A stretch of 64,000 bases of DNA from Spirochaetaceae bacterium (GTDB taxonomy: Bacteria > Spirochaetota > Spirochaetia > Treponematales > Treponemataceae). Below are positions 52,926 to 61,395 of the stretch, one piece after another. The notes beneath the pieces are model-generated. The model searched no databases. It had not been told where the DNA came from and saw only the letters and a list, made by a program, of their open reading frames with translations. Position numbers and translations under genes: made by a program. The DNA is taken from positions 46,976-110,975 of the forward strand of contig JAFZVC010000096.1 of the NCBI GenBank assembly GCA_017618015.1. Reading direction: 5' to 3'. Each line of letters opens with the position of its first letter. Position 1 is the stretch's first letter.

Positions 52926-53644
52926 AAAAGATCTTCTGTTTTGTCGTCGCCGTATTTTTAACAGTGACCGTGCCCCTGTTCGCGCAAAACCCGTTCCTCG
53001 ATTTTCTTTTCGACGGCTACAATTCCGCGACAGGCTCGCTTGGCTTTATTGCCGGCGGCGCGACATCCGGCGAAGTTTTCCGCGCCGATGTACACGCCCA
53101 AAGAGAAACCGATCTTTACAGCGCGGCTTTCGGCTTTGAGTTCACCGATGAATGCTTCTCGTTGCTTCTCAACGGCGGCATCTACTGGAATGCAACAGAA
53201 AACTTGCGTCTCGGCGCGACACTCACATACATCCCTCTTTTCATGTTCAGCGCGATGGCGGAGCAAAATATCGTTCCAGCTGCTGACTTGCGCATTTTCC
53301 TCGCACCAAGCTCAAAACTCGACATAGAACTTGGTATGCTCTACAAAACAGACCGCTTTTTCGAGCTGCCGGACGGGACAAACAGAACTCACAACCTTAG
53401 CATGGTGTTTTCCATCTACTACACGTATATGTTCAGCAACTTCTCTGTGTTTGCCGGACTTACATCACATACCCTGTATTCTTATCTGCTCTTTTTGCAG
53501 CCGCGTTGGGTTCTTGGTGCCGAATACACCATCAACGACCATCTTTCAGCGTCTATAAACGCTGCAGTCCAATATGGAGATGTCATGCTCTCCGCTTATA
53601 TTGACTCGTTCTCAATGGATATATCATGCAAATACAGATTCTGA
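52922..53644 (+). CDS. Small exported protein, predicted outer-membrane barrel
   Basis: A 240-residue exported protein with signal peptide MKKIFCFVVAVFLTVTVPLFA. The mature chain has about ten amphipathic strands with aromatic caps (GGIYWNATENLRLGATLTYI, LDIELGMLYKTDRFFELP, MVFSIYYTYMFSNFSVFAGL) and ends SMDISCKYRF, a C-terminal aromatic strand as needed by the BAM machinery. It begins by an ATGA overlap with the U32 gene. No named family recognised. Confidence 0.72.
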   Translation: MKKIFCFVVAVFLTVTVPLFAQNPFLDFLFDGYNSATGSLGFIAGGATSGEVFRADVHAQRETDLYSAAFGFEFTDECFSLLLNGGIYWNATENLRLGATLTYIPLFMFSAMAEQNIVPAADLRIFLAPSSKLDIELGMLYKTDRFFELPDGTNRTHNLSMVFSIYYTYMFSNFSVFAGLTSHTLYSYLLFLQPRWVLGAEYTINDHLSASINAAVQYGDVMLSAYIDSFSMDISCKYRF

Positions 53645-54570
53645 AAAACAGCACAAAATCGCGCATCGCTCTCGCATCAATCGCGATTGTCATAATACTC
53701 ATCACACTTTCCGTCGTTGGCTGTAAATTCGGGCTTGAAGAAGCATTTTTCAGACCGAACGGCGTAAACGAACGAAGCAAAGAGCTTACAACATTGCAGC
53801 TCGATTCAAGAATCGCGAATTCCGCCATATATCAGTCTGGAAAATACTGCTTTATGATTCTGTCAGACGTTCATTACGGCGCAGATTACGATGTTCCCGA
53901 ACAACAGATTTTTAACTGGCTCGACAGTTTTGATACAGCATCAACCCAAGCGGAACAAAACAAGAAACCGCTTTTCTGCGCAGTTTTGGGCGACATTTCC
54001 AATACCGGTAACAGGGAAGATTTCGCTGCTTTCAACACTTTCCAAGGCAAGCTTGAAACAAAAGGAATCCCAGTTTACTGCATCGTCGGCAACCATGATC
54101 TTTTAAACAGCGGATGGAATTACTGGAAGTACAGCTGCAATCCGCACACATCGTTCTACTGCTTCAAAACAAGCACAGTTTCGTGGTATTTCACTGACAC
54201 CGGAAGCGGCACAATGGGCTCGGCACAGTTTTCCGCGCTTGAAACAGCTTTCAAAAACGACTCCAACAGAAAACTCGTTTTCTCTCATTATCCGCTTTAT
54301 GGCGGTGGAACAGGAATCCCAATCTTTTCAATAGGAAACACGAAAGAAAGGGCAAAAATCATCGATCTTTATGCCGAAAACAACGTGAAATACGTCTTTG
54401 AAGGCCACTGGCACGTCGGCGGAGAATATGACTTCGGAAAGTTCAAAGAGCATATCGGGAAAACCTTAAAATCAGGCAAGTGGTACATCGTGTCTATCGA
54501 TGAAACAATCTCAACCGATGAAAATCCCGTGACAGCCGTTGAAGAGATAGATATTCATCTGCAAAATTGA
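53626..54570 (+). CDS. Calcineurin-like metallophosphoesterase lipoprotein
   Basis: A 314-residue phosphoesterase. All five metal-binding motifs occur in order: LSDVHYGAD, LGDISNTGN, GNHDLL, FSHYPLYG and GHWHVGG. The N-terminal helix ends LITLSVVGC, a lipobox, so the enzyme is a lipoprotein outside the inner membrane. It could release phosphate from nucleotides or sugar phosphates; the substrate is open. The start overlaps the barrel gene by 19 bp. It is the last gene of the operon, and its stop overlaps the first Fur-type box of the zinc operon. Confidence 0.86.
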   Translation: MQIQILKNSTKSRIALASIAIVIILITLSVVGCKFGLEEAFFRPNGVNERSKELTTLQLDSRIANSAIYQSGKYCFMILSDVHYGADYDVPEQQIFNWLDSFDTASTQAEQNKKPLFCAVLGDISNTGNREDFAAFNTFQGKLETKGIPVYCIVGNHDLLNSGWNYWKYSCNPHTSFYCFKTSTVSWYFTDTGSGTMGSAQFSALETAFKNDSNRKLVFSHYPLYGGGTGIPIFSIGNTKERAKIIDLYAENNVKYVFEGHWHVGGEYDFGKFKEHIGKTLKSGKWYIVSIDETISTDENPVTAVEEIDIHLQN

Positions 54571-54634
54571 AAATAATTCTCAAATCTATTGACACATTTT
54601 CTCCTCTGTGATAAAAATCTGATAATCATTCTCA
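54568..54634 (+). promoter_or_regulatory. zur: Zinc operon promoter with two Fur/Zur-type boxes
   Basis: TTGACA (54589-54594), a 17-bp spacer and TAAAAA (54612-54617) form the promoter. Two 7-1-7 boxes flank it: TGAAAATAATTCTCA (54568-54582) and TGATAATCATTCTCA (54620-54634), each one mismatch from a perfect palindrome of the TGATAATxATTATCA type. Their centres are 52 bp apart, about five helical turns. Since the first gene encodes a Fur-family protein, autoregulation is expected. Confidence 0.7.
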
Positions 54635-54652
54635 TTTTTACGGAACAGAGAT

Positions 54653-55069
54653 ATGGAAACTCATATAAAATACAAAACAAAACAGCGCGATATCCTTATT
54701 CAATATCTTGAAACGAAAAAAGGCGTTCATATCACCGCGAACGATGTCTGCGAATTTCTTAAAAAAGACGGCATCGCAATCGGTCAGGCAACGGTCTACC
54801 GGCAGCTTGAACGGCTTGTGGACGAAGGCGTCATCAGCAAATACATAATCGATGCGAACAGCCCGGCATGTTTCGAATATATCGGGCTTGAAAGCCACGG
54901 TTGTGCAGAAACGTGCTTCCACTGCAAGTGCGAAAAATGCGGCAAACTGATTCATCTTCATTGCGAAGAATTAAACGAAATCGGCGAACATCTGTTCAGA
55001 GAGCACAAATTCAAGCTCAACTCAATGCGCACAGTATTTTACGGCGTTTGTGACGAATGCCAGAAATAA
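54653..55069 (+). CDS. Fur-family metal-dependent repressor, probably Zur
   Basis: A 138-residue Fur-family protein. The winged helix is seen in TAKQRDILIQYLE-like KTKQRDILIQYLE and IAIGQATVYRQLERLVDEGV. The C-terminal domain has two CxxC pairs for structural zinc (CFHCKCEKCGKLIHLHC and VCDECQK) and His-rich ligands for the sensor site. In operon with znuA, znuC and znuB, it is best named Zur, a zinc-sensing repressor, although manganese or iron sensing is possible. The promoter lies 35-60 bp upstream. Confidence 0.88.
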   Translation: METHIKYKTKQRDILIQYLETKKGVHITANDVCEFLKKDGIAIGQATVYRQLERLVDEGVISKYIIDANSPACFEYIGLESHGCAETCFHCKCEKCGKLIHLHCEELNEIGEHLFREHKFKLNSMRTVFYGVCDECQK

Positions 55070-55099
55070 TAAAAAATATTCAAATTGGAGGAATACTTT

Positions 55100-56071
55100 A
55101 TGAAAAAAACTATCTCTTTATTTATTATGATTTTAATAGCTGCAAGCGTTTTTGCAGGCGGCGCGAAAGAACAGGGTGTCAATTCCAGTGGTAAGCCTAA
55201 AATCGTGACGACAATTTTCCCGGAATATGACTGGGTTAACAACATCCTCGGTCAAAATCCGGCTGATATCGAACTTACAATGCTTCTCAACTCAGGAGCC
55301 GACCTTCACAGCTATCAGCCGACAGTCGCTGACATAATGAAAATCTCGATATGCGACCTTTTTATCTACGTAGGCGGCGAGTCAGACAAATGGGTTGATG
55401 ACGCGCTCAAAGAAGCTGTGAACAAAAACATGGTTGTAATAAATCTGCTTGAAACACTCGGCGACAAGGTAAAAGAAGAAGAGATTGTTGAAGGCATGCA
55501 GGGCGAAGATGAAGAGGACGAAGCCGAGTACGACGAGCATGTCTGGCTTTCCCTCAAAAACGCCGCGATTCTTTGCGACGTTATAGCAGATGCAGTTTGC
55601 AAGATTGACGCACCGAATGCGGCAACATACAAAGCAAACGCAGCCGCTTACATCGCGAAGCTAAACGCTCTCGATGCGAAATATGCCCAAGCAGTCACAA
55701 ACTCCGCGGTAAAAACAGTTCTTTTTGGCGACCGTTTTCCGTTCCGCTACCTTGTTGACGACTACGGACTTTCTTACTACGCCGCATTCGTAGGATGCTC
55801 CGCTGAAACAGAAGCCAGCTTTGAAACTATCGCGTTTCTTTCGAAAAAAGTTGACGAACTTTCACTCGGCACAATCCTGACGATTGATGGTAATAACCAC
55901 AAAATCGCGCAGACAATCGCGCAGAACACAAAAGCAAAGAATCAGAAGATTCTTATGCTCGATTCAATGCAGTCCGTAACGTCGAAAGACGTGAAAAACG
56001 GTGCGAATTATCTTTCCATAATGGAAAATAACCTTGAAACGCTGAAAATTGCATTGGGCGCATCAAAATAA
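55100..56071 (+). CDS. znuA: Zinc ABC transporter, substrate-binding protein
   Basis: A 323-residue cluster A-I metal-binding protein, with signal peptide ending MILIAASVFAGGAKEQ, possibly lipid-less. GGAGG lies 8 nt ahead of ATG 55100. Ligand positions: His in NSGADLHSYQPT and His in EAEYDEHVWLS. The third site, often His, reads FGDRFPFRYL, as in a subfamily common in gut bacteria, and the last is in DGNNHKIAQ. The usual His-rich loop is replaced by an acidic stretch (GEDEEDEAEYDEH). It brings zinc to the ZnuBC transporter. Confidence 0.88.
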   Translation: MKKTISLFIMILIAASVFAGGAKEQGVNSSGKPKIVTTIFPEYDWVNNILGQNPADIELTMLLNSGADLHSYQPTVADIMKISICDLFIYVGGESDKWVDDALKEAVNKNMVVINLLETLGDKVKEEEIVEGMQGEDEEDEAEYDEHVWLSLKNAAILCDVIADAVCKIDAPNAATYKANAAAYIAKLNALDAKYAQAVTNSAVKTVLFGDRFPFRYLVDDYGLSYYAAFVGCSAETEASFETIAFLSKKVDELSLGTILTIDGNNHKIAQTIAQNTKAKNQKILMLDSMQSVTSKDVKNGANYLSIMENNLETLKIALGASK

Positions 56072-56079
56072 GAGGAAAT

Positions 56080-56808
56080 ATGGCTTTACTTACCGTTCAG
56101 AATCTGTCTTTAGGTTACGACTCGCAAACACTTTTGAAAGACCTTAATTTTTCTGTGGATGCGGGCGATTATCTTTGCATCGTGGGCGAAAACGGCTCCG
56201 GCAAAACAACGCTTATGAAAACGCTTCTTCATCTGCAAAAGCCGATAAGCGGCGAGATTCTGACCGGTGACGGGCTTAAAACAAACGAAATCGGCTATTT
56301 GCCGCAGCAGACTGTCGTCCAGAAGGATTTTCCGGCTTCCGTGCGCGAGATTGTCCTTTCCGGCTGTCAGGGACGATGCGGTTTACGGCCGTTCTATAAC
56401 AAAGCCGAAAAAGCTTTGGCGCAAAAGAACATGGAGCGCATGGATATTGTGCCGCTTGCGAACCGCTGCTACCGCGAACTTTCTGGCGGACAGCAGCAGC
56501 GCGTCCTTCTTGCAAGGGCGTTGTGCGCCGCTGAGCGGATTCTGCTTCTTGACGAACCTGTTTCCGGGCTTGATCCGAAAGTCACGACGGAAATGTACAA
56601 TCTGATTTCCAAACTGAACAAAGACGGCGTTACGATAATTATGATTTCGCACGATATTTCAGCTGCCGTGCGATACGCGACGCATATTTTGCACATCGGC
56701 ACATCCGTGTTTTTTGGAACACGCGATGAATATATGAACAGCGATATCGGAAAGTTCTTTTTGGCGCAACAGGAACTTGGACGCAACACAGAAGAGGGGG
56801 CGGAATGA
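56080..56808 (+). CDS. znuC: Zinc ABC transporter, ATP-binding protein
   Basis: A 242-residue ABC ATPase. The Walker A is GENGSGKTTL, the signature ELSGGQQQR, Walker B ILLLDEP and the switch His in MISHDIS. The Q-loop lies in GYLPQQTVV, which is the pattern of metal-type ABC proteins. Length is normal. It lies 8 nt after znuA and overlaps znuB by 4 bp (ATGA), so it is part of the ZnuABC complex at the inner membrane. Confidence 0.93.
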   Translation: MALLTVQNLSLGYDSQTLLKDLNFSVDAGDYLCIVGENGSGKTTLMKTLLHLQKPISGEILTGDGLKTNEIGYLPQQTVVQKDFPASVREIVLSGCQGRCGLRPFYNKAEKALAQKNMERMDIVPLANRCYRELSGGQQQRVLLARALCAAERILLLDEPVSGLDPKVTTEMYNLISKLNKDGVTIIMISHDISAAVRYATHILHIGTSVFFGTRDEYMNSDIGKFFLAQQELGRNTEEGAE

Positions 56809-57653
56809 TGGAAACACTGATGATGTATCTGGAATATTATCCATTTGTTCGTTACGCACTGATTGTTGGCGTTCTTATCTCTCTTTGCGCCTCTTTGCTC
56901 GGCGTTACACTCGTCCTTAAACGCTTTTCGTTCATCGGTGACGGACTTTCGCACGTCGCTTTTGGCGCGATGGCGATTGCAGGTGTCCTGAATCTTTCAA
57001 ACAACATGATTCTTGTTATGCCAGTCACGATTGTTTGCGCAATTCTGCTTTTGCGCGCCGGACAGAACGCGAAAATAAAAGGTGATGCCGCTATCGCAAT
57101 GATTTCCGTTGGCGCACTCGCGCTTGGCTACTTGCTGATGAACATATTCTCCACTTCGTCGAACGTTTCCGGCGATGTTTGCAGCACGCTTTTCGGCTCA
57201 ATCTCAATCCTGACGCTCACTTCTTGGGAAGTTTGGCTCTGCCTCATTCTTTCCGTCATCGTTGTGATAATTTTCATCCTTTTCTACAACAAGATTTTTG
57301 CAGTCACGTTCGACGAAAGCTTTTCCAAGGCGACCGGCGTAAAATCGGACTTCTACAACCTGATGATTGCCGTAATCACTGCAGTAATCATCGTGCTTGC
57401 GATGAACCTTGTCGGCTCTCTGCTGATTTCCGCGCTGATTATCTTTCCGGCGCTTTCCGCGATGCGCTTGTTCCGCAGTTTCAAAAGCGTAACTATTTGT
57501 TCCGCAATAATTTCCGTAACGTGCGCATTTTCAGGGCTTATCATCTCAATTTTGGCTGGAACACCGGTCGGCTCCACGATTGTCGCAGCGGACGCAGTTG
57601 TTTTTGGCATTTGCTGCATCGCGGGCGCGGTCACAGGAGGCTTAAGGAAATGA
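56805..57653 (+). CDS. znuB: Zinc ABC transporter, permease
   Basis: A 282-residue permease of the ABC-3 metal family with about eight membrane helices. Marks are RFSFIGDGLSHVAFGAMAIAG (the conserved DGLSH loop) and AMNLVGSLLISALIIFPALSAMR. It carries zinc across the inner membrane. Starts with an ATGA overlap with znuC and ends with an ATGA overlap with the lipoprotein gene, which shows the latter belongs to the transport operon. Confidence 0.93.
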   Translation: MMETLMMYLEYYPFVRYALIVGVLISLCASLLGVTLVLKRFSFIGDGLSHVAFGAMAIAGVLNLSNNMILVMPVTIVCAILLLRAGQNAKIKGDAAIAMISVGALALGYLLMNIFSTSSNVSGDVCSTLFGSISILTLTSWEVWLCLILSVIVVIIFILFYNKIFAVTFDESFSKATGVKSDFYNLMIAVITAVIIVLAMNLVGSLLISALIIFPALSAMRLFRSFKSVTICSAIISVTCAFSGLIISILAGTPVGSTIVAADAVVFGICCIAGAVTGGLRK

Positions 57654-58267
57654 AACGATTTTCTTTCTCCGCGATTTGCGTACTCGCGCTTGTCGCTTTG
57701 TGCGGATGTAGTAAAAACGAAAGCACTACGGGAAGCAGAACGACAAGTTCCCAAAGCAGCGTAGAAAGCGTGCTTCAGCAGAGAATGGCGGAGGTGGACG
57801 CAGAAAATGCGTTCGGCGAACCCATCAGCGCGCAAATTCCACCGAGCAATATCGCATCGGCAGAAACTGCCGCCCTCGCACCCGCCCACAAAGCGCCAGA
57901 ACCAATCAAGTCAGAAAGCGTTTCCGTCGATGTTGACCTGACCGCACTTTCCAGCACGATGGTTTACTCCGAAGTCCTGAACATAATGACAGCCCCGGAG
58001 ACATACATAGGAAAAACCTTAAAAATGAAAGGCTATTATGGCTATTACCACGACGAGAAGACCGACAAATACTACTTCGCATGTATGATACCGGACGCGA
58101 CCGCGTGTTGCGCGCAAGGCATAGAGTTTATTCTGACAGACGACTATCTTTTCCCTGACGACTACCCCCAAGAAGGCGAAATCGTAACCGTCGCCGGCGA
58201 ATTTATGACATACGAAGAAGACGGCTCCACATATTTCACGCTGAAAGACTCAAAATTGCTGAGCTAA
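57650..58267 (+). CDS. Lipoprotein of the zinc operon (DUF1980-like C-terminal domain)
   Basis: A 205-residue lipoprotein. ATG 57650 is fixed by AGGAGG upstream and ATGA overlap with znuB. The signal ends VLALVALCGC, with a lipobox. Residues ~30-95 are a disordered Ser/Ala linker. The C-terminal ~100 residues (MTAPETYIGKTLKMKGYYGYY, CMIPDATACCAQGIEF, VTVAGEFMTYEEDG) resemble the small beta domain of DUF1980/YcgQ-type proteins, with a Cys pair. Proteins of this kind occur with zinc transporters in other gut bacteria; a zinc-related role outside the membrane is likely, unproven. Confidence 0.78.
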   Translation: MKRFSFSAICVLALVALCGCSKNESTTGSRTTSSQSSVESVLQQRMAEVDAENAFGEPISAQIPPSNIASAETAALAPAHKAPEPIKSESVSVDVDLTALSSTMVYSEVLNIMTAPETYIGKTLKMKGYYGYYHDEKTDKYYFACMIPDATACCAQGIEFILTDDYLFPDDYPQEGEIVTVAGEFMTYEEDGSTYFTLKDSKLLS

Positions 58268-58287
58268 CCCCGCGCCATAATATCGCT

Positions 58288-60132
58288 CTACCGTTTTTTC
58301 ACTTTCGATGAGATTTCTATAGGCCTCTCTTCCCACACGACAGAAACGGTGCGCTCGCTTACGTTCGGGATAAGCTCGTAGCTGCGGCAGCCTTTCTTGT
58401 GTATGATAAGCCCCCGCCCGCGTGAAACGTAACCGACAATTTCATCCCCATAAACAGGATTACAGCATCCCGCCGCCTTAACAAGGAAGTTCGTCGTGTC
58501 ACCAATGCGGATATGAATCGGTTCTGCAGTGCGTTCTTCATGGTGCTCGAACTCATCATCTCCGTAATACCGACCATCATCATAATTCCGCGAATCAATC
58601 GCGTGCGGCAGCTGTCCAACGGCGTTTTGCGCAGAAGCTTGTCCCGCACCAGGAGTCGTCACAGCCGAATCAAGCTTAAGCTCCGGCTCGTTCTGGAGCA
58701 GCCACGCCCTGATTTTGCTGCGGGCGCGGGCGGTCTTAACGACAGTAAGCTGGTTCACCGTCGGGTGCGCCTGCGGGTTCGTCAGAATCTCGATAATCTG
58801 CGTATTTTTGAGCGGGCTCGAAAGCGGGATGATGTGTCCGTCAGCCTTCGCTCCGACAATCGTTTCGCCTATGTGCGAGTGGATGCTGTACGCAAAGTCT
58901 ATCGCCGTAGCACCGGCTGGCAGCTCGCGCACATCGCCCTTTGGAGTGAACACAAAAATCGAGTCGCCAAGAAGTTCCTCGCGGATTTCCGCAAAAAGCT
59001 CGGCATCGTTGCCCTGCTCTGCCCTAAGTTCCTTAAGCTGATTGATAATCGAAAGATTTTCCAGTGAAACAGAATCGCGGTTCGTGCCTTTTTTGTAGAG
59101 CCAATGGCTCGCGACACCGTGCTCCGCAACCGAATGCATCTCCGCAGTACGAATCTGGATTTCGAGCGGCATTCCACCGCACAGGACAGTCGTGTGAAGG
59201 CTCTGGTATCCGTTCGGCTTCGGCATCGCGATATAATCCTTGAAGCGTCCGTCGAGAGGCTTCCACAAATTGTGCACAAGTCCGATAAGTGTGTAGCATT
59301 CCGCGTTGTCGTTACAAATAACACGAAGAGCAAGAAGATCGTATATCTCGTCCGGAGCCTTGCCCCGCTTTTTCATCTTCTGATAAATCGAGTAAAAATG
59401 CTTCGCGCGGCTAGAAATCGTAACTTCGATTCCGGCTTTCTCCGCCGCTTTATAAATCTCTTTCTGTGCCTTTTCAAGATACTCCGAACGCTCGCCTTTT
59501 TTGAGCATTACCATGTGCTTTATCTGCTCATAAGCATCGGGATTCGTGTATTTTAGGCTCAAATCCTCAAGCTCGTCTTTTACGGACGACATACCGAGCC
59601 TGTTCGCAAGCGGCGCCCAAACATCAAGCACTTCCTGAGAAATCGCCTTTTGTTTTTCGCTCTCGACGTTCTTAAGGTTGCGCATTCGGTCAAGGCGGTC
59701 GGCAAGCTTGATAAGGATAACGCGGATGTCATCGACCATTGCGAAAAGCATTTTACGCACAGAATCCGCCTGATGAAGCGTCTTGTTCTGGATTTTAAGC
59801 CCTGTAATGCGCGAGGAGCCGTCAACGAGTGTCTTTACGACCGTGCCAAAAGCAGCCTCAACGTCATCGAGCGTAACGCCTTCAATTTCGGTGGAGCTGT
59901 GCAAAAGCGCACCGATTACCGATTCGCTGTCCATCTTGATTCCGGCGAGGATTGCCGCCGTTCTAAGCGGATGTTCGGTATAAGGTTCTCCGCACGGTCG
60001 CGTCATTGCTGAGGATTTTTCGCCCAGCCAGTCCCACGCTTTCCGTATATTTTGCTGTTCCGTGTCCGAATACTGCGGAAATTTCTGAAAAAATTGGTCT
60101 ATTGTATGTAAATCTGAGTTTTCTATCTGCAT
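58288..60132 (-). CDS. RelA/SpoT homologue with degenerate hydrolase site and no ACT domain
   Basis: A 614-residue (p)ppGpp synthetase-type protein. The N-terminal HD domain is present, but the metal motif normally HDxxED reads HSSTEI (residues 78-83), and RLHNMR reads RLDRMR; Asp and Asn required for hydrolysis are gone. The synthetase domain is intact (RAKHFYSIYQKMKKRG, RFKDYIAMPKPNGYQSLHTT, EIQIRT). TGS (SIFVFTPKGDVRELPAGATA) and a zinc-finger-like region (AGCCNPVYGDEIVG) follow. The usual C-terminal ACT domain is absent. Thus it probably makes but does not hydrolyse the alarmone. Confidence 0.9.
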   Translation of the reverse strand: MQIENSDLHTIDQFFQKFPQYSDTEQQNIRKAWDWLGEKSSAMTRPCGEPYTEHPLRTAAILAGIKMDSESVIGALLHSSTEIEGVTLDDVEAAFGTVVKTLVDGSSRITGLKIQNKTLHQADSVRKMLFAMVDDIRVILIKLADRLDRMRNLKNVESEKQKAISQEVLDVWAPLANRLGMSSVKDELEDLSLKYTNPDAYEQIKHMVMLKKGERSEYLEKAQKEIYKAAEKAGIEVTISSRAKHFYSIYQKMKKRGKAPDEIYDLLALRVICNDNAECYTLIGLVHNLWKPLDGRFKDYIAMPKPNGYQSLHTTVLCGGMPLEIQIRTAEMHSVAEHGVASHWLYKKGTNRDSVSLENLSIINQLKELRAEQGNDAELFAEIREELLGDSIFVFTPKGDVRELPAGATAIDFAYSIHSHIGETIVGAKADGHIIPLSSPLKNTQIIEILTNPQAHPTVNQLTVVKTARARSKIRAWLLQNEPELKLDSAVTTPGAGQASAQNAVGQLPHAIDSRNYDDGRYYGDDEFEHHEERTAEPIHIRIGDTTNFLVKAAGCCNPVYGDEIVGYVSRGRGLIIHKKGCRSYELIPNVSERTVSVVWEERPIEISSKVKKR

Positions 60133-60191
60133 ATTTTCACTGATTCGTCGATTCCCGACATCGGCGACACGCGCTTTTGTTGCGCACGCCG

Positions 60192-61385
60192 CTAAATATG
60201 TGACTCAACAAGACGAAGCTGTCCTGCAAGATCCCGATGAATCACTATATCAGTAAAACCGCATTTTGATAAATACTCCGCGGCTTTTTCCGCGTTATAT
60301 TCGCCTGTCTCCATGAAAAAAACGCCGCCAGGCAGAAGGATTTTTTTAACTTGGGGGATAAGACGGCGGATAATCGCAAGTCCGTCGGAAGATTGTTCGC
60401 CCGAACTGCCGTCTGCCGCCTTGCCATCTGCCGCACGAACACCCTGCGCAAAGTCACCCCCGAGCGCGGAATCTGTGTCGCAGGAAGTCGTACCGCTTTG
60501 AAGCGCGGAGTCCGTGTCGCCGTCAAGTGCCAGGCGCGGCTCGCCCCTACCGTCTTTCAAAAGCTCGTCCGTAACTGTAGCGGGCACATACGGCGGATTC
60601 GACAGCACCATGTCGTATTTCGCGATTGGCTCGTTGCCTGACGCGCCACCATCGGCACTTTGTGAAACGCCGCCACAAGCCCCGCCTTTACTGCCACAAG
60701 CCATCAACGGACCGCACAAATCGCCCTCGTGAAACTGCAGGGAGCGTGCCCCCTCGCACCCCAGCAAAGCTTCCGCATTTTTCCGCGCGACAGCAAGCGC
60801 CACCGCAGAAATATCTGTCGCATCAGCATGGACGCGTTCAAAAGCATCACCAGCACAGCCGTCCTGCCCCGACAACTCCGCGAAAAGCTCTGCAAGCACC
60901 GAAATCGCGATACAACCAGAACCAGTGCAGATATCCGCGAACCGGAACTGCCGCCCAACTTCGACCCCAGCCCCCGAGTCCGCGCCCAAACGCGACCGTT
61001 CCGCTTCAGAACTCGCCCTCGCGCCAAACGCCGCCTTCGCATACGCCACCGCTTTCTCAACAAGCAGCTCCGTATCGGGCTTCGGAATCAGCACATCCTG
61101 CGTAACAAAAAAAGTGCGCCCGTAAAATTCCTTTTCGCCCGTGATATACGCGACAGGAAGCCCGCCAAGCCGCTTTTCCAACGCCGCCTCAATGGCTGCT
61201 TCCTGCTCCGTAGTGAGGACATCATCATTATGTAAAAAAAGCCATGTACGGGACACTCCCAATACATGGCATAAAATCAAGTCGGCATCCAGCTGCGGAG
61301 TCTGCCTCACGAACTGGTTCTCGGCATCCGCAAGCCGTTTTCTTGCGGACTGCCTTATTTCGCCGATATTTCTTCTATCAGTCAG
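60192..61385 (-). CDS. prmC: Release factor glutamine methyltransferase PrmC, with insertions and likely CTG start
   Basis: PrmC methylates the GGQ glutamine of release factors. The catalytic SNPPYVPA (NPPY) and SAM loop ADICTGSGCIAISV are clear. Homology extends upstream of the GTG at 61310 (IGEIRQSARKRLADAENQFV) and no ATG, GTG or TTG lies in that part. The candidate is CTG 61385, with GAGGA 5 nt upstream, 10 nt after the previous stop; this gives 397 residues. The family is about 280; the excess is Gly/Ser/Ala/Asp-rich inserts, near SSEAERSRLGADSGAGVEVG, CGSKGGACGGVSQSADGG and a DTDSAL-duplicated stretch. The core should still fold. Confidence 0.88.
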   Translation of the reverse strand: MTDRRNIGEIRQSARKRLADAENQFVRQTPQLDADLILCHVLGVSRTWLFLHNDDVLTTEQEAAIEAALEKRLGGLPVAYITGEKEFYGRTFFVTQDVLIPKPDTELLVEKAVAYAKAAFGARASSEAERSRLGADSGAGVEVGRQFRFADICTGSGCIAISVLAELFAELSGQDGCAGDAFERVHADATDISAVALAVARKNAEALLGCEGARSLQFHEGDLCGPLMACGSKGGACGGVSQSADGGASGNEPIAKYDMVLSNPPYVPATVTDELLKDGRGEPRLALDGDTDSALQSGTTSCDTDSALGGDFAQGVRAADGKAADGSSGEQSSDGLAIIRRLIPQVKKILLPGGVFFMETGEYNAEKAAEYLSKCGFTDIVIHRDLAGQLRLVESHI

Positions 61386-61395
61386 ATTCTTCCTC

